Positions 43,232 to 52,103 of a stretch of 64,000 nucleotides of DNA are shown here, one piece after another. Within the stretch, counting starts at the first letter, position 1. Every line of letters starts with the position of its first letter. The translations under genes and the position numbers were made by a program. The stretch comes from Herbinix luporum. Lineage in GTDB: Bacteria; Bacillota; Clostridia; Lachnospirales; Lachnospiraceae. The notes under the pieces are model-generated. The model was not told the DNA's origin, searched no databases, and saw only the letters and a program-made list of their open reading frames with translations. The DNA lies in the NCBI RefSeq assembly GCF_900070325.1, contig NZ_LN879430.1:829001-893000 (forward strand), in the 5' to 3' direction.

Positions 43232-45394
43232 ATGTTAAAACCCGGTATGTTTATCAGCGATCGGTATGAGATCATTGATAGTGTCGGTTCAGGCGGTATG
43301 GCAGATGTCTATAAGGCAAAAGACCATCGGCTGAACCGTTTTGTTGCAATTAAAGTATTAAAACCGGAATATTCCAGTGACAAAAGTTTTGTTAATAAAT
43401 TTAGAGGAGAAGCTCAATCAGCGGCAGGATTATCCCATCCTAATATAGTAAATGTTTATGATGTTGGTGATGATGGTGGTCTTTATTATATTGTCATGGA
43501 ATTGGTTGAAGGTATAACACTAAAAAGGTTCATTGAAAGAAAAGGTAAGCTTGATGTAAAAGAAGCTGTAGGTATAGCCATACAGATCGCACAAGGGTTG
43601 GAGGCTGCCCATGATAACAATATTATCCATAGGGATATAAAACCTCAGAACATAATTATATCCAGAGACGGCAAGGTTAAAGTAACAGATTTTGGAATCG
43701 CCAAAGCATCAAATTCCAATACAATTACATCAAATGCTATGGGATCTGTTCACTATTTATCTCCGGAACAAGCTAGGGGCGGATATAGTGACGAAAAAAG
43801 TGATATCTACTCTCTGGGAGTAACTTTATATGAGATGCTATCAGGGAAGGTTCCCTTTGTGGGAGATAATAATGTTTCAGTGGCATTACTCCATATTCAA
43901 GGGGAAGCAGCACCCCTTAGGGAACTAGAGGAAGATATCCCCTTAAGTGTTGATAAGATAGTTCAGAAGTGTATGCAGAAAAAACCTGAGAGAAGATATC
44001 ACTCTGCCTCTGAATTAATCGTTGATTTAAAGAAATCTTTAACCAATCCGGATGGGGATTTTGTTCAAATTCCGGCATTTGTTACAGACGATTCCCCAAC
44101 GATTAATATTTCCGATGATTTGAATAAAATAAAAAATGGGTCTTACTATAATAACGATAGTGACTACCTAAGCGCTTATAGTAATAATAATTACAATAAT
44201 AATCATAATAATAGTGAAATTATCGATGATGATGAGGATGAAGACGAAGAGTTAGATACGGTAGATACAAAGATGGAAAAGATTTTTTCCGTTCTAACTA
44301 TCGTAGCAATAGTTGTCTTATTTATTGCAATATTGTTTGTGGTTGTACGTTTTATTTTTCCAAAAGGTAGCAAAAAGCCACAGGGTAACCAGACAGCAAC
44401 AGTGTCTCCTTCCCTTGAACCCACTGAGGAACCTACACCTTCTATAGAAGCGGAACCTACTGTTGAAACTTATCAGTTCCCTTCAGTAATAGGTCATAAA
44501 TTTGAGGATGCGAAAGCGGCTATTTTAGCTAAAGATCCTGATGCGGTAATAATACCACAAGAGGAGTATTCTTCTGAGTATGAAGCGGGATATGTAGTAA
44601 GACAATATCCTCATCCAAATACAGATTTCCCTGTAGGTTCTGAGGTAACCTTATATGTAAGTGTGGGACCTGAAAACTTTGCCCTACCCTCTGTATATAA
44701 TATGAGCAAAGCTGAAGCAGAGCAGAAATTAAGAGAAAATGGTTTAGTACCTAAGATAGAAAGTATGCACAGCAATGATGTAGAAGAGGGTAAAGTAATC
44801 AGAACAGAACCGGCTAAGGATTCCTTAGTAAAAGAAGGAGATACCATAACAGTATATGTAAGTTTAGGACCTGAAATTGTTCTAAAACCTGTTCCAAATC
44901 TAATAGGAAAGACTCTTAGGGATGCAGAATCCTTGTTAAGAGAGGCCGGATTACGTGTCGGTAGGGTAAACAAAGAATCTTCTGAAAACTATGCTTCAGG
45001 ACAGATTATTTATCAGGATACGACGGCAGGAGAATTAGTAGAACAAGGAACCAAGATAAATATTACAGTTAGCACCGGTCCTAAGGCAAAACCTACTCAA
45101 CCTCCGAAGAAAAAGTATATAGGAACATTAATTATTGATGATATAAATCCTTTGGAACATAAAGAACTTGCTGAAGCAGAAGTAATATTGGAAATGGAAC
45201 AAGGCGGATACAGTACCGAAATCTACAATAAACGGACATCTGCTTCTGACTTCCCTATAATAGTTCCTAATATTGAAGGAGAAAGTGCCTCAGTAGGAAT
45301 TGTAAAAATGTATATTGATGGTGAAGTGTTTAGACTAAATGAAGGCGATCAAGCTTATGAATGGTATGTAGAATTTGAAACAGTGGAGGAATAG
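43232..45394 (+). CDS. prkC: PASTA-domain serine/threonine protein kinase (PrkC)
   Basis: A 720-residue one-pass membrane kinase. Kinase domain (residues about 10-275) with GSGGMADVYKAK, VAIKVLKPE (Lys), HRDIKPQN and DFGIAKASN. An unusual Asn/Asp/Glu-rich linker (about 305-345, with runs of N and of D/E) leads to a membrane helix at about 351-373. Outside are a Pro/Thr/Glu-rich spacer and three PASTA repeats (about 411-480, 481-548, 549-617), then a unique C-terminal module of about 100 residues with no recognised family. PASTA binds peptidoglycan fragments, linking wall status or germination cues to phosphorylation. Confidence 0.96.
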   Translation: MLKPGMFISDRYEIIDSVGSGGMADVYKAKDHRLNRFVAIKVLKPEYSSDKSFVNKFRGEAQSAAGLSHPNIVNVYDVGDDGGLYYIVMELVEGITLKRFIERKGKLDVKEAVGIAIQIAQGLEAAHDNNIIHRDIKPQNIIISRDGKVKVTDFGIAKASNSNTITSNAMGSVHYLSPEQARGGYSDEKSDIYSLGVTLYEMLSGKVPFVGDNNVSVALLHIQGEAAPLRELEEDIPLSVDKIVQKCMQKKPERRYHSASELIVDLKKSLTNPDGDFVQIPAFVTDDSPTINISDDLNKIKNGSYYNNDSDYLSAYSNNNYNNNHNNSEIIDDDEDEDEELDTVDTKMEKIFSVLTIVAIVVLFIAILFVVVRFIFPKGSKKPQGNQTATVSPSLEPTEEPTPSIEAEPTVETYQFPSVIGHKFEDAKAAILAKDPDAVIIPQEEYSSEYEAGYVVRQYPHPNTDFPVGSEVTLYVSVGPENFALPSVYNMSKAEAEQKLRENGLVPKIESMHSNDVEEGKVIRTEPAKDSLVKEGDTITVYVSLGPEIVLKPVPNLIGKTLRDAESLLREAGLRVGRVNKESSENYASGQIIYQDTTAGELVEQGTKINITVSTGPKAKPTQPPKKKYIGTLIIDDINPLEHKELAEAEVILEMEQGGYSTEIYNKRTSASDFPIIVPNIEGESASVGIVKMYIDGEVFRLNEGDQAYEWYVEFETVEE

Positions 45395-45395
45395 T

Positions 45396-46277
45396 TTGAA
45401 GGGCAAGATAATCAAAGGTATAGCAGGATTTTACTATGTACATGTGCCACAAGAGGATAAAGTATTTGAATGCAAAGCGAAGGGGATTTTTCGTAATCAA
45501 AATATCAAACCCCTTGTGGGTGATGATGTAGAGATTGATACCGATGATCAAGTTGAGGGTAAAGGAACTATTGCCCGTATTCTCCCAAGAAAAAATTGTA
45601 TACTAAGGCCTGCTGTGGCAAATGTGGATCAAGCTATGGTCATATTTGCAGCAGCAGAGCCTGCTCCTAATTTAAACCTTCTGGATCGTTTCTTAATAAT
45701 GATGCAGAGGCAAAATGTTGATACTATCGTATGTTTTAATAAAAAAGATATAGTAAGTAAAAATGAAATTAGTTTGTTAATGGATACTTATATGTTATGT
45801 GGGTACAGGGTGATTAGTACCAGTGTATTGAAGCAGGATGGGATAAATGCCATAAGTGAGCTTTTAAAAGGAAAAACCACAGTACTTGCAGGTCCATCCG
45901 GTGTCGGTAAATCATCCTTAATTAATTATATTAAGCCGGAAGCCCAAATGGAGATAGGAAAAGTCAGTGAGAAGATTAAAAGAGGAAGACATACCACAAG
46001 GCATTCCGAACTAATATATATTGATGAATGTACCTATGTTATGGATACACCCGGTTTTAGTTCTCTTTATATTCATGAAATAGAAAAAGAAGAGCTTAAA
46101 GTCTATTTTAATGAATTTAAAGATTATGAAAATCATTGTAGATTTATCGGATGCATGCATTTAAATGAGCCCGGTTGTGCAGTTAAAGAGGCGCTAAATC
46201 AGGGTAAGATTAGCAGCATCCGATATGATAATTATAAGGCTCTATATGAGGAACTAAAGGCTATTAAAAGGTATTAA
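45396..46277 (+). CDS. rsgA: Ribosome small-subunit GTPase RsgA
   Basis: Circularly permuted GTPase that assists 30S maturation. 293 residues: an N-terminal OB fold, then G4 (FNKKD), G1 P-loop GPSGVGKSSLIN, G2, G3 DTPGFS (order permuted), and a C-terminal zinc site with CRFIGCMHLNEPGC. It starts at TTG one base after the prkC stop, with GGAGG seven bases upstream; a TTG at 45375 inside prkC is less likely. The prpC-prkC-rsgA-rpe-thiN order is conserved in Firmicutes. Confidence 0.96.
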   Translation: MKGKIIKGIAGFYYVHVPQEDKVFECKAKGIFRNQNIKPLVGDDVEIDTDDQVEGKGTIARILPRKNCILRPAVANVDQAMVIFAAAEPAPNLNLLDRFLIMMQRQNVDTIVCFNKKDIVSKNEISLLMDTYMLCGYRVISTSVLKQDGINAISELLKGKTTVLAGPSGVGKSSLINYIKPEAQMEIGKVSEKIKRGRHTTRHSELIYIDECTYVMDTPGFSSLYIHEIEKEELKVYFNEFKDYENHCRFIGCMHLNEPGCAVKEALNQGKISSIRYDNYKALYEELKAIKRY

Positions 46278-46329
46278 CATTGTAGGTATTTATTATATAC
46301 TGGAAATCAGCTACTTGGAGGATACATTA

Positions 46330-47007
46330 ATGATAAAACTAGCACCGTCTATTTTGGCGGCAGATTTTAATATTTTAGGGGAACAAATAAAAATATTAGA
46401 AGAGTCAGGAGTACAATATCTTCACGTTGATGTAATGGATGGGAATTTTGTACCCAATATCAGCTTCGGACCTCCCTTGATTAGTTCAATCCGTAAGAAT
46501 TCGAAGCTGGTTTTTGATGTACATTTAATGGTAGAAGAGCCTATCAGGCTTTTAAATAGCTTTAAAGAATCCGGGGCAGATATTATTACGGTGCATCCTG
46601 AGGCCTGTTCGGATCTTATAAAAACCATAAATACAATTAAAGAAATGGGATTAAAAGCAGCGGTATCGTTAAATCCCGAAACCGACCTTAATAAACTGGA
46701 CCAGGTATTAAAGGATTTGGATATGGTTTTAATTATGAGTGTAAATCCCGGATTTGGCGGACAAAAATTTATGCCGGAAAGCTTACAAAAGATTAGGGAT
46801 TTGAAGGAAAAAATAAGTAAGGCAGGATTAGCCATAGATATAGAAGTGGACGGAGGCATTAATCATGATAATGTTATGGATGTGATTAGAGCCGGTGCCA
46901 ATGTAATTGTATCCGGAACCACTGTCTTTTATGGAGATATTAAGACAAATGTAAATAAATTTGAAGAAATCTTTAATAGGTTTAAAAATGAGGTAGACCA
47001 TGAATAA
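46330..47007 (+). CDS. rpe: Ribulose-phosphate 3-epimerase
   Basis: Interconverts ribulose 5-phosphate and xylulose 5-phosphate in the pentose phosphate pathway. 225 residues, TIM barrel: LAPSILAADF, HVDVMDGNFVPNISFGP, DVHLMVEEP, VNPGFGGQKFM and EVDGGINHDN. The start is ATG 46330 after TTGGAGG; the frame is open five codons earlier. It overlaps thiN by eight bases. Confidence 0.97.
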   Translation: MIKLAPSILAADFNILGEQIKILEESGVQYLHVDVMDGNFVPNISFGPPLISSIRKNSKLVFDVHLMVEEPIRLLNSFKESGADIITVHPEACSDLIKTINTIKEMGLKAAVSLNPETDLNKLDQVLKDLDMVLIMSVNPGFGGQKFMPESLQKIRDLKEKISKAGLAIDIEVDGGINHDNVMDVIRAGANVIVSGTTVFYGDIKTNVNKFEEIFNRFKNEVDHE

Positions 47008-47674
47008 GTCAACCGGATTTAATAATCAAAACAAGATATTAATTATTACCGGTGGATGTATATGCGAAGAATTTTTAAAGTCCTTGGTTTTAAATGAGCA
47101 GTATACAATTATAATTGTCGCTGATAAAGGTTTATTGGCGGCATACAATCTTGGCTTGGAAGTGGATTTTATATTGGGAGATTTTGATTCGGTTCCGGCT
47201 AATCTGTTATCAGAATATAAAAATAGTGCCTCAAAAATATTAAGATTCCCTTCAAAGAAAGATAAAACTGATACGGAGATAGCTTTAGAACTTGCTCTTG
47301 AGCAAAAACCCGGGATAATTGATTTAATAGGTGCTACAGGAAGCCGTATGGACCATACTATGGCCAATATACATCTTCTTATGCCGGCACTAGAGCAAAG
47401 GGTTAATGCCAAAATTTTAGACCCCAATAATAAGATTTATCTTAAAAATCAAAGTTTTACAATTAAAAAAGATGAGCAATATGGTGATTATATCTCACTT
47501 CTTCCTTTTTCATCTAAGATAGAAGAACTGACACTAAGAGGTTTTAAATATCCACTGGATGGTATAACACTTAGGGCCGGAAGCAGTTTAGCTATCAGTA
47601 ATGAGATAATGGATGAAGTGGCTTATGTAGAATTTAAAGAAGGTATTTTAGTGGTTTTCGAAACAAGGGACTAA
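47000..47674 (+). CDS. thiN: Thiamine diphosphokinase
   Basis: Transfers pyrophosphate from ATP to thiamine to give thiamine diphosphate. 224 residues. Marks: VADKGLLAAYNLGLEVDFILGDFDSVP, PSKKDKTDTEIALELAL, GATGSRMDHTMANIHLL and the C-terminal beta-rich dimer domain. It starts within the end of rpe (8-base overlap), so translation is coupled. Confidence 0.94.
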   Translation: MNKSTGFNNQNKILIITGGCICEEFLKSLVLNEQYTIIIVADKGLLAAYNLGLEVDFILGDFDSVPANLLSEYKNSASKILRFPSKKDKTDTEIALELALEQKPGIIDLIGATGSRMDHTMANIHLLMPALEQRVNAKILDPNNKIYLKNQSFTIKKDEQYGDYISLLPFSSKIEELTLRGFKYPLDGITLRAGSSLAISNEIMDEVAYVEFKEGILVVFETRD

Positions 47675-47744
47675 TAAAATATCATAATAATATAAAAAGA
47701 AAAACTAGTGAATATAAGGTATTTACGTAAGGAAGGAATTTGAC

Positions 47745-48839
47745 ATGAAATTAGGTATCGTAGGTTTACCCAATGTGGGTAAGAGCACACTTTTTAATTC
47801 ATTGACAAAGGCGGGGGCTGAATCAGCTAACTATCCCTTTTGTACCATAGATCCCAATGTAGGAATTGTAACCGTGCCGGATGAAAGGCTGCAGGTTCTT
47901 GCTGATATATATAATTCAGAAAAAATATTACCGGCTATAATCGAATTTGTAGATATTGCAGGCCTTGTAAAAGGGGCATCAAAAGGTGAAGGCCTTGGTA
48001 ATCAGTTCCTTTCAAATATTCGTGAAGTTGATGCTATTGTCCATGTGGTTCGCTGTTTTGAAGACTCTAATATAATTCATGTGGAAGGCTCTGTAAATCC
48101 CGCTAGGGATATAGAAACCATCAATTTGGAGTTGATTTTTTCTGATATAGAAATATTAGAAAGAAGAATTAGCAAGGTCTCAAGAGGAGCAAAAAATGAT
48201 AAGGAACTGGCCAGGGAACTGGATTTATTAGAAAGGCTTAAGCAACATTTAGAAGAAGGAAAGATGGCTAAGAATTTCCCTGCAGATGATGAAGAGTTAA
48301 ATCTGATTTCAACCTATAATCTGCTTACGGACAAGCCTGTAATCTATGCGGCCAATGTTACAGAAGAGGACCTTATAGATGACGGAGAAAGTAACGGTTA
48401 TGTTAAGGCTGTAAAAGAAATTGCCGCAAAAGAAAATTCCGAGGTTTTTGTTATATCTGCAAAGATTGAACAAGAAATAGCAGAATTTGATGAAGAGGAA
48501 AAGAAAATGTTCTTGGAGGATTTGGGGATAAAAGAATCCGGTCTTGAAAAATTAATTAAGGCAGGTTATCGCTTACTGGGCCTGATTAGTTATTTGACCG
48601 CCGGACCAAAGGAAACAAGGGCATGGACTATTAAAGAAGGAACAAAAGCACCTCAAGCAGCCGGTAAAATACATTCTGATTTTGAAAGAGGCTTTATCCG
48701 TGCCGAAGTTGTACACTATGATCATTTGGTGGAATGCGGCAGTTACAATGGAGCCAGAGAAAAGGGATTGGTTCGCTTAGAAGGTAAAGAATATGTGGTA
48801 CAGGATGGGGATGTTATTCTGTTCCGCTTCAATGTATAG
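47745..48839 (+). CDS. ychF: Ribosome-associated ATPase YchF (OLA1 family)
   Basis: A 364-residue Obg-like P-loop protein that prefers ATP, binds ribosomes and is linked to stress control. P-loop LPNVGKSTLFNSL, the FVDIAGLVKGASKGEGLGNQFL switch block, a coiled-coil insertion (about 120-210), and a C-terminal TGS domain (about 280-364, GTKAPQAAGKIHSDFERGFIRAE-type). AAGGAAGGAAT site. It is separated from thiN by 70 bases with no terminator seen. Confidence 0.97.
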   Translation: MKLGIVGLPNVGKSTLFNSLTKAGAESANYPFCTIDPNVGIVTVPDERLQVLADIYNSEKILPAIIEFVDIAGLVKGASKGEGLGNQFLSNIREVDAIVHVVRCFEDSNIIHVEGSVNPARDIETINLELIFSDIEILERRISKVSRGAKNDKELARELDLLERLKQHLEEGKMAKNFPADDEELNLISTYNLLTDKPVIYAANVTEEDLIDDGESNGYVKAVKEIAAKENSEVFVISAKIEQEIAEFDEEEKKMFLEDLGIKESGLEKLIKAGYRLLGLISYLTAGPKETRAWTIKEGTKAPQAAGKIHSDFERGFIRAEVVHYDHLVECGSYNGAREKGLVRLEGKEYVVQDGDVILFRFNV

Positions 48840-48869
48840 AAAGATACAAAAAGAAAGTGGTGGATATGA

Positions 48870-49814
48870 ATGGAGGTATTATTAAGTAGTGAAACCTTAA
48901 CTAATATAAGGTTTCCCAATTTAGGTATTGAACTGAAGAACCTACCCACTGGTATTAACATTTTTGGTTTTAATGTTGCCTTCTATGGAATTTTAATTGG
49001 ATTAGGAATGTTATGTGGATTGCTAATTACAGAAAGAATGGTCAAAAAGACCGGGCAAGATATGGAGTTATATCTGGATTTTGCCTTAATTGCCATTATT
49101 GTGTCAGTGATTTTTACCAGATTGGGCTATGTGTTATTTTCCCTGGATGAATTTAAAGACAATCCCCTAGAAATATTTAATCTTCGAAGTGGGGGCTTAA
49201 TGATTTATGGGGGTATATTTGGGGCAATCCTAACTGCTGTAATCTTTACAAGGGTTAGAAAATATTCTTTTTGGTTGCTGGCCGATACAGGCTGTATCGG
49301 ACTTATAGCAGGTCAAATTATAGGACGATGGGGAAATTTCTTTAATAGAGAGGCTTTTGGTAAATATACTGACGGTCTTTTTGCTATGCAGCTGAATATA
49401 AATGATGTTTCATATGATTTTAGAAAGCCTATTATAAGACTCCGTGAGCAATTTGGAGGAAAAGAGAGGGCTTTTGAACGAATAATGGAAATTCGAAATA
49501 ATACCGTATTAATAGATGGAGCTGAGTATATTCAAGTTCATCCCACTTTTCTATATGAATCCCTATGGAATTTGGCAATATTAATATTCTTGCTTTTATA
49601 TACTAAGCATAAGAAATTTGACGGAGAGATTATGCTTTTATATCTGGCAGGCTATGGACTTGGCCGTGTATGGATAGAGGGACTTAGAACAGATCAGCTC
49701 TTTTTATGGGGCACCTCAATACCTATATCTCAACTGCTATCCGCCATGCTAGTAATAGTATCCCTTGGATTAATAATTTACAAAAGAAAAAAGTTACAAA
49801 AATCAACCAAATAA
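48870..49814 (+). CDS. lgt: Prolipoprotein diacylglyceryl transferase
   Basis: Adds diacylglycerol to the lipobox cysteine of prolipoproteins at the membrane, as needed for the GerMN lipoprotein and others. 314 residues with about seven helices. The signature GRWGNFFNREAFG (catalytic-region Arg), VHPTFLYESLWN and GYGLGRVWIEGLRTDQ are present. The ATG at 48870 follows a moderate AAAGTGGTGG site. A strong terminator lies 110 bases after its stop. Confidence 0.95.
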   Translation: MEVLLSSETLTNIRFPNLGIELKNLPTGINIFGFNVAFYGILIGLGMLCGLLITERMVKKTGQDMELYLDFALIAIIVSVIFTRLGYVLFSLDEFKDNPLEIFNLRSGGLMIYGGIFGAILTAVIFTRVRKYSFWLLADTGCIGLIAGQIIGRWGNFFNREAFGKYTDGLFAMQLNINDVSYDFRKPIIRLREQFGGKERAFERIMEIRNNTVLIDGAEYIQVHPTFLYESLWNLAILIFLLLYTKHKKFDGEIMLLYLAGYGLGRVWIEGLRTDQLFLWGTSIPISQLLSAMLVIVSLGLIIYKRKKLQKSTK

Positions 49815-49926
49815 AATAACTGACAATTCGGGACTAATTTACTATATTTTATCAATTCAACTATATATAGACATATTTTGTTCGAATTTTGGTTTTACCA
49901 CAATATGTTGTAAATTTAATTGTAAT

Positions 49927-49980
49927 AAGCACAGAAATTCCAAGAAAATTGGGGTTTCTGTGCTTTTATTTTTTTCTTTT
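49927..49980 (+). terminator. Strong terminator between lgt and the division cluster
   Basis: AAGCACAGAAATTCC (49927-49941) pairs with the strand ending TTTCTGTGCTT (49965), followed by a long T-rich tail. Confidence 0.9.
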
Positions 49981-50022
49981 GGTACTTGATAAATTCCCAT
50001 TTGTATAATAAAATGAACTTAT

Positions 50023-50069
50023 AAGTGGAGTGAAGTGGTGTAAAGTGGTTGAAAAGGCCACAAAAGTGG
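50023..50069 (+). promoter_or_regulatory. MraZ-box direct repeats before mraZ
   Basis: AAGTGG occurs at 50023, 50033, 50043 and 50064, with a degenerate AAAGG at 50053: repeats one helical turn apart. A TATAAT at 50004-50009 lies just upstream. Repeated GTGG or TGGG boxes at about 10 bp are the known binding pattern of the MraZ ring. It would give autoregulation of the division operon. Confidence 0.75.
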
Positions 50070-50103
50070 TACAAGCCATTTTAAAATGGAGTAGGTGCTG
50101 CCT

Positions 50104-50532
50104 ATGTTTATGGGTGAATATATCCATACTGTTGATGCAAAAGGAAGAGTTATTATACCATCCAAGTTCAGAGAAGATTTAGGGGAAGAGTTTGTTATTA
50201 CTCTTGGTCTTGATGGTTGTCTTTTTGCATACCCAAATTCCGAATGGCAGATATTTGTTGAAAAGCTTAAAACACTCCCGGGAACAAAAGATGCCAGGCA
50301 ACTGCAACGATATTTTATGGCCGGTGCAGCTGCATGCCAAGCAGATAAACAGGGTAGAATATTAATACCTGCCAAACTGAGAGAAAAAGCTGCTTTAGAT
50401 AAGGACATTGTCTTTGTAGGCGTTCTTAATAAGATTGAAATATGGAATAAAGAACGCTGGGATCAGAATAATACTTATGATGATGTTGATGATATAGCAG
50501 AGCATATGTCCCAGTACGGCATTAATTTCTAA
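50104..50532 (+). CDS. mraZ: Transcriptional regulator MraZ
   Basis: A 142-residue DNA-binding protein with two AbrB-like (SpoVT-AbrB) swapped-hairpin repeats: MFMGEYIHTVDAKGRVIIPS (with the DAKGR motif) and ADKQGRILIPAKLRE (with DKQGR). It forms a ring and binds phased repeats in the division-cluster promoter. The ATG at 50104 (GGAGTAGG upstream) is used rather than a GTG at 50095. It is the first gene of the cluster. Confidence 0.96.
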   Translation: MFMGEYIHTVDAKGRVIIPSKFREDLGEEFVITLGLDGCLFAYPNSEWQIFVEKLKTLPGTKDARQLQRYFMAGAAACQADKQGRILIPAKLREKAALDKDIVFVGVLNKIEIWNKERWDQNNTYDDVDDIAEHMSQYGINF

Positions 50533-50562
50533 GAAAATTCCCAATTGATAAGGAGCCCAAAG

Positions 50563-51498
50563 ATGGCATTTGAACACAAGTCAGTACTTTTAGATGAGGT
50601 AATAGAAAACTTTAATATAGATCCGATCGGTATATATGTAGACGGAACTTTAGGAGGAGGCGGCCATTCTTCTGAAATAGCTGCCAGATTAACTTCAGGA
50701 AGACTTATAGGTTTGGATCAAGATGAAGCGGCCATAAAAGCTGCAGGAGAACGATTGGCCAAGTTTAAAGATAAAGTTACCATTGTAAGGAGTAACTATA
50801 GCCATATAAAAGAAGTATTAGAAAGTATCCATATAGATAAGGTAAATGGAATTCTTCTAGATCTTGGAGTTTCCTCATATCAACTAGATACTCCGGATCG
50901 GGGATTTTCTTACCGAGAAGATGCAGCTTTGGATATGAGAATGGACTTAAGAAATCAGCTAACTGCAAAAGATATAGTAAATAATTACAGTGAGATGGAA
51001 TTATACCGGATTATAAGAGATTACGGTGAAGATAAATTTGCAAAAAATATTGCTAAGCATATTGTAAGGGCCAGGCAAATTAAGCCCATAGAAACCACTT
51101 TCGAACTAAATGATATTATAAAGGCAGCCATTCCGGCTAAAGTTCGTGCAGTGGGTGGACATCCTTCAAAGAGAACTTTTCAGGCTATTAGAATAGAGTT
51201 AAATAAAGAACTGGATGTTCTAAAAGATAGTCTACAGGATATGATAGATGTTCTTAAACCAGGAGGTAGGCTACTTATAATAACCTTCCATTCTCTTGAG
51301 GATAGAATTGTAAAGGAAGCTTTTAGAACCAATGAAAATCCATGTACCTGTCCACCAAGTTTTCCGGTCTGTGTATGTGGTAAGAAAGCAAAAGGAAGAA
51401 ACATTACCAAGAAACCTATCCAACCCACAGCTAAGGAGTTGGAATTTAATAAAAGAGCGAAAAGTGCAAAACTAAGAATTTTTGAAAAGACATCTTAA
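50563..51498 (+). CDS. rsmH: 16S rRNA (cytosine-1402) N4-methyltransferase RsmH
   Basis: Methylates N4 of C1402 of 16S rRNA. 311 residues: [25 protein letters not shown] (SAM loop), [21 protein letters not shown], then ALDMRMD and the C-terminal [10 protein letters not shown] block. The AAGGAG site fixes the ATG at 50563; six extra upstream codons are not used. Usual second gene of the division cluster. Confidence 0.97.
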   Translation: MAFEHKSVLLDEVIENFNIDPIGIYVDGTLGGGGHSSEIAARLTSGRLIGLDQDEAAIKAAGERLAKFKDKVTIVRSNYSHIKEVLESIHIDKVNGILLDLGVSSYQLDTPDRGFSYREDAALDMRMDLRNQLTAKDIVNNYSEMELYRIIRDYGEDKFAKNIAKHIVRARQIKPIETTFELNDIIKAAIPAKVRAVGGHPSKRTFQAIRIELNKELDVLKDSLQDMIDVLKPGGRLLIITFHSLEDRIVKEAFRTNENPCTCPPSFPVCVCGKKAKGRNITKKPIQPTAKELEFNKRAKSAKLRIFEKTS

Positions 51499-51545
51499 GA
51501 AAGTATTAAAAAACAAAAGGGTATGAGAAAAAGGGGGGTCATGGC

Positions 51546-52073
51546 ATGGCAAGAAACAACAAATCCTATCGATATCAAACTAGGACAAACTATACCGACG
51601 GTAATACAGCCCGTAAGCGAGAATTTAACGTAGATTATGCTATGGGAAATTATAATGCTGTACCGGACAGGCAAACAAGACCTATTCCCGAACCACAAAG
51701 AAGGGTAGAAACTAGGCCACAAAGACAGGTAAGAAGACAACCAAGAGAACTATCCGGCATCAGTAAGACTTCTTTGTTTATACTAATCTTAGCCATAGGG
51801 GCAACCTTGTATTTTTGCATTGAATTTTTGATGCTACAGAACCAGGTAAGCAAAATGGAAAGAGATATTATATCCATGGAGCGTAATTTGACGGCTATGA
51901 AGAACGAAAATGATGCAGCCTATGAGCAGATAGAAAAGGTGTATGATCTTGACTATGTATATAATATTGCTGTAAACGAGCTTGGAATGGTTTATCCTAA
52001 TAACAATGAAATAATTACTTTTAAAAAAGCTGATGAAAATTATGTAAGGCAGTATGCAGATATACCTGATTAA
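51546..52073 (+). CDS. ftsL: Cell division protein FtsL
   Basis: A 175-residue bitopic membrane protein, identified mainly by position and layout. A basic, Arg/Gln/Pro-rich cytoplasmic part (residues 1-75), one membrane helix (about 77-96), then an extracytoplasmic coiled coil (SKMERDIISMERNLTAMKNENDAAYEQIEKVY). It would form the FtsLBQ complex with DivIB and a DivIC. GGGGGG eight bases before the ATG. FtsL sequences diverge widely, so the domain is weak but the context is strong. Confidence 0.86.
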   Translation: MARNNKSYRYQTRTNYTDGNTARKREFNVDYAMGNYNAVPDRQTRPIPEPQRRVETRPQRQVRRQPRELSGISKTSLFILILAIGATLYFCIEFLMLQNQVSKMERDIISMERNLTAMKNENDAAYEQIEKVYDLDYVYNIAVNELGMVYPNNNEIITFKKADENYVRQYADIPD

Positions 52074-52103
52074 AGTCAGTAAATAGAACGAGGTTAGTAT
52101 ACT

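Noticed and set aside
44140..44260. Short-unit repeats (aat, gat, gaa) as a CRISPR or satellite array
   Set aside because: They are in-frame codons of the PrkC low-complexity linker.
46422..46859. 145-codon open frame opposite rpe
   Set aside because: Antisense shadow; the plus-strand gene is fully conserved.
47026..47427. 133-codon open frame opposite thiN
   Set aside because: Antisense shadow without ribosome site or family similarity.
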